A stretch of 64,000 nt of DNA from an uncultured Lachnospiraceae bacterium (GCA_910583835.1 CAJTYM010000009.1:1-64000), one strand, 5' to 3'; shown: positions 17,844-26,979, counted from the first letter of the stretch. Numbers and translations are program-made. Notes: a model not told the origin generated them from the letters alone.

Positions 17844-19433
17844 TTGTCAGATTTACAAAAGGAAATAGAAAAGCGCAGGACATTTGCAATTATATCACAC
17901 CCGGATGCCGGGAAAACGACATTGACGGAGAAGTTTCTCCTCTATGGAGGAGCAATCAATCTGGCAGGTTCCGTGAAAGGGAAGGCAACGGCAAGGCACG
18001 CCGTTTCTGACTGGATGGAGATTGAGAAGGAGAGGGGTATTTCTGTCACTTCTTCCGTGCTGCAGTTTAATTATGGAGGCTACTGTATTAATATCCTGGA
18101 TACGCCGGGGCATCAGGATTTCTCCGAGGACACATACCGTACATTGATGGCGGCTGATTCGGCAGTCATGGTGATTGACGGTTCTAAGGGCGTGGAGGCG
18201 CAGACCAGGAAGCTGTTTAAGGTCTGCGTTATGCGCCATATTCCGATTTTTACCTTTATCAACAAGATGGACCGGGACGCGAACGATACTTTTGATTTGC
18301 TGGATGAGATTGAGAAGGAGCTTGGCATTGCCACCTGCCCCATCAACTGGCCGATTGGATCCGGCAAGAACTTTAAAGGCATTTATGACAGGAATACCAA
18401 AGAAGTTATGACTTTTGCTGATACCCTAAAGGGCACGAAGGAGGGCGTTCAGCGGAATATAGCCATTGACGCGCCGGAATTGGAAGCGGAGATTGGCGCG
18501 GATTACAAAGAAACGCTGTTGGAAGAGATTGAACTGTTGGACGGCGCCAGCGCAGAATTTGACATGGATTTGGTGGCAAAAGGCGAGCTGTCCCCGGTGT
18601 TTTTCGGCTCAGCGCTGACCAACTTCGGCGTGGAGACCTTTTTGCAGCATTTTCTGCAGATGACCTCATCGCCGCTGCCGAGAAAAGCAGATATCGGGGA
18701 AATTGACCCATTTTCTGCAGATTTTTCTGCGTTCGTCTTTAAAATCCAGGCGAATATGAATAAGGCGCACAGGGATAGGATTGCCTTTATGCGTATCTGT
18801 TCCGGTAAATTCGAGGCGGGCATGGAAGTGACCCATATCCAGGGAGAGCGGAAGATGCGGCTTTCCCAGCCGCAGCAGATGATGGCGCAGGAGCGTAAGA
18901 TTGTCGAGGAGGCGTATGCCGGGGATATCATCGGCGTTTTTGACCCTGGTATTTTCTCCATTGGCGATACGATTACCACTGCTGCCGATAAATTTGCCTT
19001 TGAGGGCATTCCTACGTTCGCGCCGGAGCATTTCGCCAGGGTGCGGCAGATGGACACGATGAAGCGCAAGCAGTTTGTAAAGGGGATTACGCAGATTGCC
19101 CAGGAGGGTGCGATTCAGATTTTCCAGGAGTACAATACCGGAATGGAAGAGATTATCGTGGGCGTTGTGGGCGTACTCCAATTTGACGTGCTAAAGTACC
19201 GTCTGGAAAATGAGTACAATGTAGATATCCGCCTGGAGCAGCTTCCCTATGAGCATATCCGCTGGATTGAAAATAAAGAAATTGACATGGATAAGCTCAC
19301 AGGGACTTCAGATATGAAAAAGATTCAGGATTTGAAAGGAAATCCGCTGCTCTTGTTTGTCAACAGCTGGAGCGTGGGCATGACGCTGGACCGCAACGAG
19401 GGTCTGGAGCTGTCGGAGTTTGGACGCAATTAA
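17844..19433 (+). CDS. prfC: Peptide chain release factor 3
   Basis: A 529-residue translational GTPase that recycles RF1/RF2 after termination. The G1 loop SHPDAGKTT, switch region RGISVTSS, G3 DTPGHQDF and G4 NKMD are all intact, followed by EF-Tu-like domain II and the RF3-specific C-terminal domain. The length matches E. coli RF3. The likely start is a TTG at 17844, preceded by a GTGAGGA site with good spacing; no in-frame ATG fits the conserved N-terminus. It follows the MATE gene by 22 bases. Confidence 0.95.
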   Translation: MSDLQKEIEKRRTFAIISHPDAGKTTLTEKFLLYGGAINLAGSVKGKATARHAVSDWMEIEKERGISVTSSVLQFNYGGYCINILDTPGHQDFSEDTYRTLMAADSAVMVIDGSKGVEAQTRKLFKVCVMRHIPIFTFINKMDRDANDTFDLLDEIEKELGIATCPINWPIGSGKNFKGIYDRNTKEVMTFADTLKGTKEGVQRNIAIDAPELEAEIGADYKETLLEEIELLDGASAEFDMDLVAKGELSPVFFGSALTNFGVETFLQHFLQMTSSPLPRKADIGEIDPFSADFSAFVFKIQANMNKAHRDRIAFMRICSGKFEAGMEVTHIQGERKMRLSQPQQMMAQERKIVEEAYAGDIIGVFDPGIFSIGDTITTAADKFAFEGIPTFAPEHFARVRQMDTMKRKQFVKGITQIAQEGAIQIFQEYNTGMEEIIVGVVGVLQFDVLKYRLENEYNVDIRLEQLPYEHIRWIENKEIDMDKLTGTSDMKKIQDLKGNPLLLFVNSWSVGMTLDRNEGLELSEFGRN

Positions 19434-19476
19434 ATGATTCAAACGCCCGGAATTGCTATTTCCACAAACCTGAAAG

Positions 19477-20574
19477 TTATTCAAACACTTTGAATTCATA
19501 CCCCTGTGCCCGTACCTGGTCGATGAAGTCTCCTAATATCTGGGTGTTCGTCTCAGATTCCGCATGGAGCAGGTAAATGGCGCCGGGGTGTAATTTGCTC
19601 ACGGCTTTCTGTAGGCTCTCGGCTGGGTCCGGCTGATTTTCCACATCGTAGTCCAGATAGGCAAAACTCCAGAATACGCTCTTGTAGTTGAGGTTGTTAA
19701 TCAGGGCAAGGGACTGCTGGCTGAACTTGCCGGCAGGGTAGCGGAACAGATGCATGTCATAACCGAACTGTTCTTTGATATAGCGGTGGTTCTCGTTTAT
19801 CTCGTTGGTCTGTGTCTCGATATCCTGGGAAGGCAGTCCGGCAGCGGGATGCGTGACGCTGTGGTTCCCCACTTCATGCCCTTCGTCAATCATGCGCCGT
19901 ACCAAATCAGGATTCTGCTCAGCGTAAGGTTTGGTGACAAAAAATACAACATGGACGTTCTTTTCTTTCAGAGTGTCCATGATTCGGGAGGAACAGCCGT
20001 ATTCGTAACCCTCGTCCATGGTGAGGTAAATCACCTTTTTCTCAGGCTCGTCCTTGATGAAATAGGCATTGTACATACCGTATTTTTCCTGGTACTGCAT
20101 ACAGCCTGCCGGACGGTTATATTCATCTAAGTCCCCACCTTGCCCCCAGTCTAAACAGGCAGTATCCAATCCATTTAGGTCAATCTGTTCATTTGCAAGC
20201 ACAATGCCGTTCTCCGTGGGCCGTTCATCGAACCCTTGCGGGTTGTCCAAATCAGCAAGGGTAAACTCCTTGGCAGAATCTTCTGCAGCGTCAGGGCTCT
20301 CACTGTCATCGGCCTTTTCCCCTGCGTCCGTGTCGGCAGGGTATTGGTCAGAACTGGCCTTGGCAGAAGCGGCGTCCAATATGCTGCTGCCGAGCTGTGA
20401 GATGGCTGCCTGTGGACCTGGCTGCTCCTGTTTTGATTTGCTGTCATCGGAAGTGAATGCACGGACGACGCCTATGCCTGCAAGGAGAACGCAGAGCAGT
20501 GGTATCACGTAGGCGATTATCCGTGGTCTGTAATTTTTTCTTTTTCTTCGTCTTTTCTTATGCATGGTAATCAC
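19477..20574 (-). CDS. Membrane-anchored polysaccharide deacetylase, PdaA-like
   Basis: A 365-residue protein with a very basic start (Lys/Arg-rich to about residue 20), one membrane segment at about 21-40, a disordered Ser/Asp/Ala-rich linker to about 140, then a NodB-type deacetylase domain. The metal motif is YLTMDEGYEYG, where PdaA has FDNGYE, and the second metal motif is HSVTHP; the C-terminal strand LLHAES is also present. PdaA-type enzymes remove the acetyl group from N-acetylmuramate to make spore-cortex lactam, so a role in peptidoglycan editing is likely. The second Asp of the usual TFDDG is Glu, as in some PdaA relatives. Monocistronic. Confidence 0.85.
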   Translation of the reverse strand: MITMHKKRRRKRKNYRPRIIAYVIPLLCVLLAGIGVVRAFTSDDSKSKQEQPGPQAAISQLGSSILDAASAKASSDQYPADTDAGEKADDSESPDAAEDSAKEFTLADLDNPQGFDERPTENGIVLANEQIDLNGLDTACLDWGQGGDLDEYNRPAGCMQYQEKYGMYNAYFIKDEPEKKVIYLTMDEGYEYGCSSRIMDTLKEKNVHVVFFVTKPYAEQNPDLVRRMIDEGHEVGNHSVTHPAAGLPSQDIETQTNEINENHRYIKEQFGYDMHLFRYPAGKFSQQSLALINNLNYKSVFWSFAYLDYDVENQPDPAESLQKAVSKLHPGAIYLLHAESETNTQILGDFIDQVRAQGYEFKVFE

Positions 20575-20680
20575 AATCCTTTTCCTAAAATTAGATAATA
20601 ACTATAACCCTTCCCTATTATACACAAAATGAATGATAATTGAAATCATGAAAATGAAAAGAATTATGAAATATTTCTTT

Positions 20681-20698
20681 AGGGAAACGCTGATGAAA
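20681..20698 (+). repeat. Partial copy of the GGGAAACGCTGAT repeat
   Basis: AGGGAAACGCTGATGAAA shares GGGAAACGCTGAT with the reverse complement of 48077-48104 and GGGAAACGCT with 13259-13286. It lies just downstream of the minus-strand response regulator gene. No full hairpin is present here. Confidence 0.45.
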
Positions 20699-20716
20699 CC
20701 ACCGCCTCCTTAGAGC

Positions 20717-21427
20717 CTATAAAGTCTCTTCGTCATCCGCCATACGGTAGCCTACGCCGACCTCCGTGAAAATATATACGGGTTCCGCGGGGTTCTTTTC
20801 TAATTTTCTGCGGATGTTTGCCATATTTACGCGCAAAATCTTATTATCGGATTCCGCATAGGGTCCCCAGACATTGTTCATAACGGCTGAGTAAGTCATA
20901 ACCTTGCCTGAGTTCTGGGCGAGGAAGGCGACAATCTTGTATTCAATAGGCGTCAGATGTATGGACTGCCGGTCAATGGTAATCGTGCGTTTGAAAAAAT
21001 TAATCTCCAGGCCTTTTGCGCGGTAAAGGTGGGGAGGGGCGCTGCGGTCATTGCCCAAAGGGTTGCTGTGGCGCAGGGAAGTGCGGATTCTTGCCATCAG
21101 CTCAGATGTCCCGAACGGTTTGGTCAGATAATCGTCTGCTCCGGCATCGAGAGCCCTTACTTTATCGATTTCTAAGGTGCGCGCAGAAACTACGATGATA
21201 GGGCGGTTTGACCAGGTACGGAAACGCTCTATCACTTCCATGCCATCCATATCGGGAAGACCTAAATCCAATAGCAGGATATCCGGGCACAGGGAAGTTG
21301 CCAGGGAGAGGGCTTCGCTTCCGGTGGAAGCACAGCTCACCCGATAGCCCTGTGAAGAGAGCGTCTTTGAAATGAAATTGCAGATATTTTTCTCATCTTC
21401 GACAACTAATACGTTAAATTTATTCAT
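20717..21427 (-). CDS. KdpE-like response regulator, OmpR family
   Basis: A 236-residue two-domain regulator: receiver domain with the phosphoacceptor Asp54 in DLGLPDMDG, acidic pocket Glu10/Asp11, and a winged-helix DNA-binding domain ending in EVGVGYRM. It resembles KdpE. The ATG at 21427 is chosen because it follows AAGGAGGGAG; the open frame extends further upstream but only into the partner gene. It overlaps the kinase gene by eight bases (ATGAATAA), so the two are translationally coupled. No kdpFABC potassium pump genes are in the window, so its targets are unknown. Confidence 0.85.
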   Translation of the reverse strand: MNKFNVLVVEDEKNICNFISKTLSSQGYRVSCASTGSEALSLATSLCPDILLLDLGLPDMDGMEVIERFRTWSNRPIIVVSARTLEIDKVRALDAGADDYLTKPFGTSELMARIRTSLRHSNPLGNDRSAPPHLYRAKGLEINFFKRTITIDRQSIHLTPIEYKIVAFLAQNSGKVMTYSAVMNNVWGPYAESDNKILRVNMANIRRKLEKNPAEPVYIFTEVGVGYRMADDEETL

Positions 21428-22499
21428 ATGCTCCCTCCTTCGGCAGTGTAAAGAGAAATTCTGCACCGCTGCCATGGTTTCTTGCGCTGATTGTGCCATG
21501 ATGCGCTGTGATAATACTATGGCAGATGGAAAGCCCGATACCCATTCCTTTGTGGGCATCGGAGGAGGAAGCATCGGAATAAGTCCCATCAAACAGATGG
21601 TTCAGGTGTTCTTCATTGAGTCCAATGCCATAATCAATTACCCGAAAATGGACGCTGTCAGGCTGATTTTCTGCCACAAGCCGGATAGGCTGTTTGCTGC
21701 TTGCGTGTGTCAGAGCATTTTCCATCAAGTTGATGAGGACCTGTTCAATTAACATGGCATCCATGGGAATCATCAATATTTCCATGGGGACGGTCACATC
21801 AATCTCAGCCTGGGGAATGCGTTTTTTCAGCCGTGTGACGGATTCTGCCACCACTTCATCCAGAACTTCCAGAGACATATTGAGTTCTCCGCCCTTTGTC
21901 TGTATGTGGGTGACGGATAAGAGATTTTCTACCATATTCAGGAGCCAGTTGGCATCATCATGAATGGTATGGATGAGATCCAGGCGTTCAAGCATCTGGT
22001 AATTATCCCAATTCTCCTCCAGGGAGGCGCTGGCGCCCAGGATGCTGGTCAGAGGAGTGCGCAGGTCGTGCGAGACTGCGCGCAGAAGGTTTGCGCGAAG
22101 CTTTTCCTTCTCTGCTTCCAGGAGCTGCTGTTCGCGGGCGGTAAGAATCTTTGCCTGCTGCCTCATATGGGAGGCAGCTATGCTGGCAATTAAAAAAAGA
22201 ACCTCCATGCACAGAAAAGTTGCCGGATAATCTGGCTGTGAAAAGTCTATACTATAATAGGGATAAGTAAAAAAGCAATTGATACAGATGACTCCGCAGA
22301 CAGAAGCAAAGATGCCGCAAAGGTGACCATTTGTGCAGTTAGCGATGGTAATAATGCCGATAACATAGAGCAGAGCAATATTGGCGGGATTGTTAGAGAC
22401 GTGGAGAAACAGAATAAAGGCAAGCCCGGTAATCAATGCCAGCAGCCCGATGGTGATAGTTAAATCAAACAATGTTCGTTTTAATTGTTCTTTTTTCAT
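21420..22499 (-). CDS. KdpD-like sensor histidine kinase lacking the KdpD N-terminal domains
   Basis: A 359-residue kinase with four N-terminal membrane segments of the DUF4118 type seen in KdpD, a HisKA dimerisation helix with SHDLRTPLTS, and an HATPase domain with LINLMENALTHAS (N box) and DYGIGLNEEH (G1 box). The N-terminal Kdp sensor and universal-stress domains of full KdpD (about 900 residues) are absent. It therefore looks like a truncated KdpD form that senses through the membrane domain alone. It is upstream of and overlaps the response regulator. Confidence 0.85.
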   Translation of the reverse strand: MKKEQLKRTLFDLTITIGLLALITGLAFILFLHVSNNPANIALLYVIGIITIANCTNGHLCGIFASVCGVICINCFFTYPYYSIDFSQPDYPATFLCMEVLFLIASIAASHMRQQAKILTAREQQLLEAEKEKLRANLLRAVSHDLRTPLTSILGASASLEENWDNYQMLERLDLIHTIHDDANWLLNMVENLLSVTHIQTKGGELNMSLEVLDEVVAESVTRLKKRIPQAEIDVTVPMEILMIPMDAMLIEQVLINLMENALTHASSKQPIRLVAENQPDSVHFRVIDYGIGLNEEHLNHLFDGTYSDASSSDAHKGMGIGLSICHSIITAHHGTISARNHGSGAEFLFTLPKEGAYE

Positions 22500-22652
22500 T
22501 TATACTCCTTTGTATATATAGAACTATCAATAGTTTCTGACTTTACTGTATCACGAAGAAAACGGTGTTTCAAGGAAGAATACGAATTTTAACGCTTTTT
22601 TAACAAAAAATATGTCTGAATGCGAAAATATGTGATATTCTTAAAATATGGT

Positions 22653-22882
22653 TAACTATTCAGAACCCCATGGAAATAGAAGGTCAGACTGTTCAAATTT
22701 ATTTGAAAAGGGCTGAATTTCTATTTCCATGAGGGTGATAATCCCCTCAGCCACAGACAAAAGCCCGAGAAGGAAGGCGAATGCGATGAACTGGCAGGTA
22801 TTGCAAAGCGATGTGTGCCGATACCCGAAGGGCGTATGACAGCGTAGCTGGAATGTCTGTGGCTTGGGGTTCTGAATAGTTA
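22653..22882. mobile_element. 230-bp foldback element (MITE-like) upstream of trxA
   Basis: The ends are a perfect 17-base inverted repeat, TAACTATTCAGAACCCC (22653-22669) and its complement (22866-22882). If TA is the duplicated target, the ends are ACTATTCAGAACCCC, as for Tc1/mariner/IS630-driven elements. Inside are further nested palindromes: a 12-base pair (22670-22681 with 22719-22730), a small hairpin (22692-22707) and an 11-base pair AGCCACAGACA with TGTCTGTGGCT. No coding region is present. The centre (22767-22826) carries the core also found at 37440-37529 and 2184-2207. It fills most of the 413-base gap upstream of trxA. Confidence 0.75.
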
Positions 22883-22911
22883 CAGAATAAATAAATCTAG
22901 GAGGAATGGAT

Positions 22912-23223
22912 ATGGCAGTAGTTAAGATTACAGCGGATAATTTTGAGGAAGAGGTAATTGGCAGCAAGATACCGGTGCTGGTAGATTTTTGGGCAACCTG
23001 GTGCGGACCGTGCCAGATGCAGGGACCGGTAGTGGATGAGGTGGCAGAAGAATTTGCCGGGAAGCTGAAAGTTGGCAAGATCAACGTGGATGAGGAGGGG
23101 AGCCTTGCACAGAAATACAGTGTTATGAGCATTCCCACGCTAATTTTATTTCAGGATGGGGAAGCTGTCAAAAAGGAAATGGGATTCCATTCCCTGGAAG
23201 AAATTAAGACGATGCTCCCTTGA
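22912..23223 (+). CDS. trxA: Thioredoxin
   Basis: A 103-residue thioredoxin with the active site WCGPC (Cys31, Cys34), the buried Asp25 and the cis-proline in SIPTL. It reduces protein disulfides in the cytoplasm. The ATG at 22912 is used because it has a seven-base spacing to AGGAGG; the ATG at 22906 is too close. The foldback element ends 29 bases upstream, so the promoter must lie in or before that element. A weak terminator follows at 23252. Confidence 0.95.
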   Translation: MAVVKITADNFEEEVIGSKIPVLVDFWATWCGPCQMQGPVVDEVAEEFAGKLKVGKINVDEEGSLAQKYSVMSIPTLILFQDGEAVKKEMGFHSLEEIKTMLP

Positions 23224-23251
23224 CGAAATATTTTGCAGACCTTATAATAAA

Positions 23252-23283
23252 GGGCAGTTACTTCATGTAGCTGTTCTTTTTTC
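23252..23283 (+). terminator. Terminator of trxA
   Basis: GGGCAGTTAC and GTAGCTGTTC form a ten-base stem with three wobble pairs around a five-base loop, followed by a T-rich tract. Confidence 0.65.
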
Positions 23284-23307
23284 TTTTCCCGAATCAGAAG
23301 ATTACTG

Positions 23308-23360
23308 TTGACAATCCCTAAAATATGTATTAGTATATCATATATACGAACATAAGTTCG
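23308..23360 (+). promoter_or_regulatory. recA promoter with LexA (SOS) box
   Basis: TTGACA (23308-23313) is followed after 17 bases by a poorer -10 (TAGTAT, 23331-23336). CGAACATAAGTTCG at 23347-23360 is a perfect match to the Gram-positive SOS box CGAAC-n4-GTTCG and sits at or just after the expected transcription start. LexA should therefore repress recA here. Confidence 0.85.
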
Positions 23361-23380
23361 CAATAAGAAGGAGAATGAAT

Positions 23381-24508
23381 ATGGCAAGAGAAGATAAATC
23401 TAAGACATTGGATATACCAGGAACGAAGGAAGACAAGTTAAAAGCGCTGAGCGCGGCTATTGCCAAGATTGAGAAGGATTACGGCAAGGGTTCGGTGATG
23501 AAGCTTGGCGATTCAGCCAAGGGCATGAATGTGGAGGCAGTGCCTACGGGGTGCCTCAGCCTGGATCTCGCATTGGGGGTGGGAGGAGTTCCCAAGGGAA
23601 GGATTATTGAAGTATATGGCCCGGAGTCGAGCGGTAAGACGACAGTGGCATTACATATGGTGGCAGAGGTACAGAGGAACGGAGGGATTGCAGGATTCAT
23701 TGATGCGGAACATGCCCTGGATCCGGTATATGCCAAGAATATCGGAGTTGATATTGACAACCTCTATATTTCCCAGCCGGATAATGGAGAGCAGGCGTTG
23801 GAGATTACAGAGACGATGGTGCGTTCCGGCGCTGTGGACATCGTGATTGTCGATTCGGTAGCGGCGTTAGTCCCCAAGGCGGAGATAGATGGGGACATGG
23901 GGGATTCCCATGTGGGTCTGCAGGCGCGCCTGATGTCGCAGGCATTGCGCAAATTGACGGCAATTATCAGCAAGACCAACTGTATCGTGATATTTATCAA
24001 CCAGCTTCGTGAGAAGGTTGGCGTGATGTTCGGCAACCCTGAGACGACGACCGGAGGGCGTGCATTGAAGTTTTATTCCTCTGTCCGCCTGGATGTGCGC
24101 AGGATTGAGACTTTGAAACAGGCGGGTGAGTTCATAGGCAACCGGACAAGGGTGAAGATTGTCAAGAATAAGGTGGCGCCGCCCTTTAAGGAGGCGGAAT
24201 TTGATATTATGTTCGGGCAGGGAATCTCCAGGGAAGGCGATATCCTTGACAATGCGGCTGAACTGGGGATTGTCAACAAGTCCGGGGCATGGTTTGCCTA
24301 TAACAGTGAGAAGATAGGTCAGGGACGTGAGAATGCCAAGCAGTTTTTGCGCGAACATGCGGATATCTGCGAGGAAATAGAGCAGAAGGTCCGCGAGCAG
24401 GTACTGGCAAGCAGCGCTGACGAAGGGGAAGATCAGAAAGAGCCTGAGCCTGAGAAGGCAGAGGAGAAGAAGAAAGCTGAGCCCAAGAAAGGCGCACAGG
24501 AACAGTAG
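23381..24508 (+). CDS. recA: Recombinase RecA
   Basis: A 375-residue RecA that drives strand exchange and LexA self-cleavage. Visible motifs are the Walker A GPESSGKTT, the Walker B VIVDSVAALV, and the NQLREKVG and TTGGRALKFY regions of the core. The C-terminal tail is rich in Glu and Lys, as in other Clostridia. The ATG at 23381 is preferred over the one at 23375 because of its spacing to AAGGAG. It is LexA-controlled as judged from the SOS box, and it is followed after 106 bases by recX. Confidence 0.97.
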   Translation: MAREDKSKTLDIPGTKEDKLKALSAAIAKIEKDYGKGSVMKLGDSAKGMNVEAVPTGCLSLDLALGVGGVPKGRIIEVYGPESSGKTTVALHMVAEVQRNGGIAGFIDAEHALDPVYAKNIGVDIDNLYISQPDNGEQALEITETMVRSGAVDIVIVDSVAALVPKAEIDGDMGDSHVGLQARLMSQALRKLTAIISKTNCIVIFINQLREKVGVMFGNPETTTGGRALKFYSSVRLDVRRIETLKQAGEFIGNRTRVKIVKNKVAPPFKEAEFDIMFGQGISREGDILDNAAELGIVNKSGAWFAYNSEKIGQGRENAKQFLREHADICEEIEQKVREQVLASSADEGEDQKEPEPEKAEEKKKAEPKKGAQEQ

Positions 24509-24614
24509 GGGAGCAGGGCTATAATCTGGCGCGTTTTAAGGAATGCAGACAAAAATCAATTGAGGTCGCGCTATAGCATAGGGAAGCGCAGAACATAGAA
24601 AGAAGAGAAGCAGA

Positions 24615-25220
24615 ATGCAGGTAATTCAGATATTGGAACTGGACAGGAAGCGTGTGCGGATCCGTTTGGAGACGGGATGTGAATTTGCCTTGTACAAAGG
24701 TGAGGGACGGCAGTATGGCTTGCAGGAGGGAGGGGAACTATCCGAGGAACAGTTTGAGGACATCCGGCAGGAAATCCTTATCAAGCGGGCGCGAAAGCGG
24801 GTCATGCACCTGTTGGAGAAGATGGACCGTACGGAAGAGCAGCTGCGGACGAAGCTTAGGCAAGGGTATTATCCAGAGGATGTCGTTGAGGATGCCATTA
24901 ACTATGTCAAAGGTTACCATTATCTGGATGACCTGCGTTATGCGCAGAATTATGTGAGAAGCCATAAGGACAGAAAGAGCCGGAAGATGGTACAGCTGGA
25001 ACTGCAGAAGAGAGGCGTTGCCAAGGAATGGATCCAGCGGGCATTGGAGGAAGAATATGAGCAGGAGAATGAGCGGGAGCAGATATTAAGGTGGATACAG
25101 AAGAAAGATTACTCTCCGCAAACGGCAGATTTGAAAGAGAAGCAGAGAATGTATCAGTTTTTGCTGCGCAGGGGCTTTAGCACGAATGACATATTGCATG
25201 CCTTAGACTACTTGACATGA
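24615..25220 (+). CDS. recX: RecA regulatory protein RecX
   Basis: A 201-residue, highly charged protein made of tandem three-helix repeats, as in RecX. Signature pieces are the YLDDLRYAQNYVRS segment and QKRGVAKEWIQRAL. RecX binds the RecA filament and limits its activity. The position directly downstream of recA supports the call. The start ATG has a modest AGAAGAG site. The last bases and stop codon overlap the -35 box of the rny promoter. Confidence 0.93.
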   Translation: MQVIQILELDRKRVRIRLETGCEFALYKGEGRQYGLQEGGELSEEQFEDIRQEILIKRARKRVMHLLEKMDRTEEQLRTKLRQGYYPEDVVEDAINYVKGYHYLDDLRYAQNYVRSHKDRKSRKMVQLELQKRGVAKEWIQRALEEEYEQENEREQILRWIQKKDYSPQTADLKEKQRMYQFLLRRGFSTNDILHALDYLT

Positions 25221-25240
25221 GGGGGAAAAAAGTATAAAAT
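25212..25240 (+). promoter_or_regulatory. Promoter of rny embedded in the end of recX
   Basis: TTGACA (25212-25217), 17 bases, TAAAAT (25235-25240). The -35 box is made of the last codons of recX and the stop codon follows at once. The leader to the rny start is about 95 bases long. Confidence 0.7.
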
Positions 25241-25340
25241 TGATATGTTGTTATTCATGTCTTAAGATTGCATATCATGGGTGCAGTTTATAGTATAGGG
25301 CATATATGTACAATGATAACTAAATAAAGGAGGTGCTCCT

Positions 25341-26888
25341 GTGCTAGGTGTAATAATCTCTGTAGTTGTTACGTTAATTATCGCAGTACCTATTACTTAT
25401 TTCGCTACGGTTGCGTATCGCAAACGTGTCGCAGACTCCAAGATTGGAAGTGCGGAGGAAAAGGCAAGAGAGATAATAGATGATGCTGTTAAGACTGCTG
25501 AGAACAAAAAGCGGGAATCTATGCTGGAAATCAAAGAAGAGTCCATTCGCAGCAAGAACGAATTGGATAAGGAGATTAAAGAACGGCGTAATGAGATTCA
25601 GCGCAATGAAAGGCGTGTTATCCAGAAAGAGGAACATCTGGATAAGAAGTTAGAAGCCATTGAGAAGAGAGAAGCAGGATTTGCAGCCAAGGAAGAAGAG
25701 ATTAACAGGCAGAAAACAGAAGTTGCAGAGCTACATGCGAAACGCGTACAGGAACTGGAAAGAATCTCAGGATTGACCTCTGAACAGGCAAAAGATTATC
25801 TTTTAAAAATGATTGAAGATGATGTGAAGCTTGATACTGCAAAATTGATCAAGGAAATGGATATCAAAGCAAAAGAGGAAGCAGGGAAGAAAGCAAGGGA
25901 ATATATTGTAACGGCTATTCAGAAATGCGCTGCTGACCATGTGTCAGAGACTACAATTTCAGTAGTTCAGCTTCCGAATGATGAGATGAAGGGAAGGATT
26001 ATCGGTAGGGAAGGAAGAAACATCAGAACCCTGGAGACCATGACAGGTGTTGACTTAATTATCGATGATACCCCGGAGGCAGTAATCCTCTCCGGGTTTG
26101 ACCCGGTTCGTCGGGAAGTTGCTCGGATTGCTTTGGAGAAATTGATCGTGGATGGGCGTATCCATCCTGCAAGAATCGAAGAAATGGTGGAGAAGGCTCA
26201 GAAAGAGGTCGAAATCATGATTCGGGAAGAGGGAGAAGCGGCAACGCTGGAAGTTGGAGTACATGGAATCCATTCAGAACTTGTCCGTCTGCTTGGGAAG
26301 ATGAAATTCAGGACAAGCTATGGGCAGAATGCATTGAAGCATTCCATAGAGGTGGCTCAGCTTTCAGGTTTATTAGCAGCGGAAGTGGGCGTGGATGTAA
26401 GATTGGCGAAGCGTGCCGGATTACTTCACGACATTGGAAAAGCTGTCGACCATGAAGTGGAAGGCTCCCATATTCAGATTGGTGTGGACTTATGTAGGAA
26501 ATACAAAGAAAGCCCAATGATTGTCAATGCAGTAGAAGCGCATCACGGAGATGTGGAACCAGAATCTCTGATTGCATGTCTCGTACAGGCAGCGGATGCA
26601 ATCTCAGCAGCTAGGCCAGGCGCCAGAAGAGAGACGCTGGAAACATATTCCAATAGGCTGAAACAGTTGGAAGATATTGCAAACGGTTTCAAAGGTGTAG
26701 ATAAATCATTTGCTATTCAGGCAGGCAGGGAGATTCGGATTATGGTAGTTCCCGACCAGGTGAACGATGCGGATATGATTTTGCTGGCGCGTGATATATC
26801 CAAACAGATTGAGAATGATTTGGAGTATCCGGGACAGATTAAAGTTAATGTAATCCGTGAGTCTCGTGTGACTGACTACGCGAAGTAG
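25341..26888 (+). CDS. rny: Ribonuclease Y
   Basis: A 515-residue membrane-tethered endoribonuclease that starts mRNA decay. It has an N-terminal membrane segment (about 3-22), a long coiled coil (about 30-190), a KH RNA-binding domain with GRIIGREGRNIR, and an HD domain with LLHDIGKAVDHE as the metal-binding centre. The length equals that of B. subtilis RNase Y. The start is a GTG preceded by a strong AAGGAGGTG. A terminator follows. Confidence 0.97.
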   Translation: MLGVIISVVVTLIIAVPITYFATVAYRKRVADSKIGSAEEKAREIIDDAVKTAENKKRESMLEIKEESIRSKNELDKEIKERRNEIQRNERRVIQKEEHLDKKLEAIEKREAGFAAKEEEINRQKTEVAELHAKRVQELERISGLTSEQAKDYLLKMIEDDVKLDTAKLIKEMDIKAKEEAGKKAREYIVTAIQKCAADHVSETTISVVQLPNDEMKGRIIGREGRNIRTLETMTGVDLIIDDTPEAVILSGFDPVRREVARIALEKLIVDGRIHPARIEEMVEKAQKEVEIMIREEGEAATLEVGVHGIHSELVRLLGKMKFRTSYGQNALKHSIEVAQLSGLLAAEVGVDVRLAKRAGLLHDIGKAVDHEVEGSHIQIGVDLCRKYKESPMIVNAVEAHHGDVEPESLIACLVQAADAISAARPGARRETLETYSNRLKQLEDIANGFKGVDKSFAIQAGREIRIMVVPDQVNDADMILLARDISKQIENDLEYPGQIKVNVIRESRVTDYAK

Positions 26889-26895
26889 GAGATGT

Positions 26896-26930
26896 AAGAC
26901 CGTCAACAATTATTTGTTGGCGGTCTTTTC
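26896..26930 (+). terminator. Terminator of rny
   Basis: AAGACCGtCAACAA pairs with TTGTTGgCGGTCTT around a four-base ATTA-type loop, then TTTTC. A strong intrinsic terminator eight bases after the stop. Confidence 0.85.
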
Positions 26931-26937
26931 ATCTTAC

Positions 26938-26979
26938 AGGAAAGACCTTGTCACGCTAAAGCGTGAAAGTATCTTTCCT
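26938..26979 (+). repeat. Palindromic dispersed repeat, copy 2
   Basis: AGGAAAGACCTTGTCACGC and its near-complement GCGTGAAAGTATCTTTCCT flank TAAA, giving one long hairpin. It aligns end to end with 10627-10667. Here it lies between the rny terminator and the nudF ribosome binding site, with no coding role. Confidence 0.75.
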
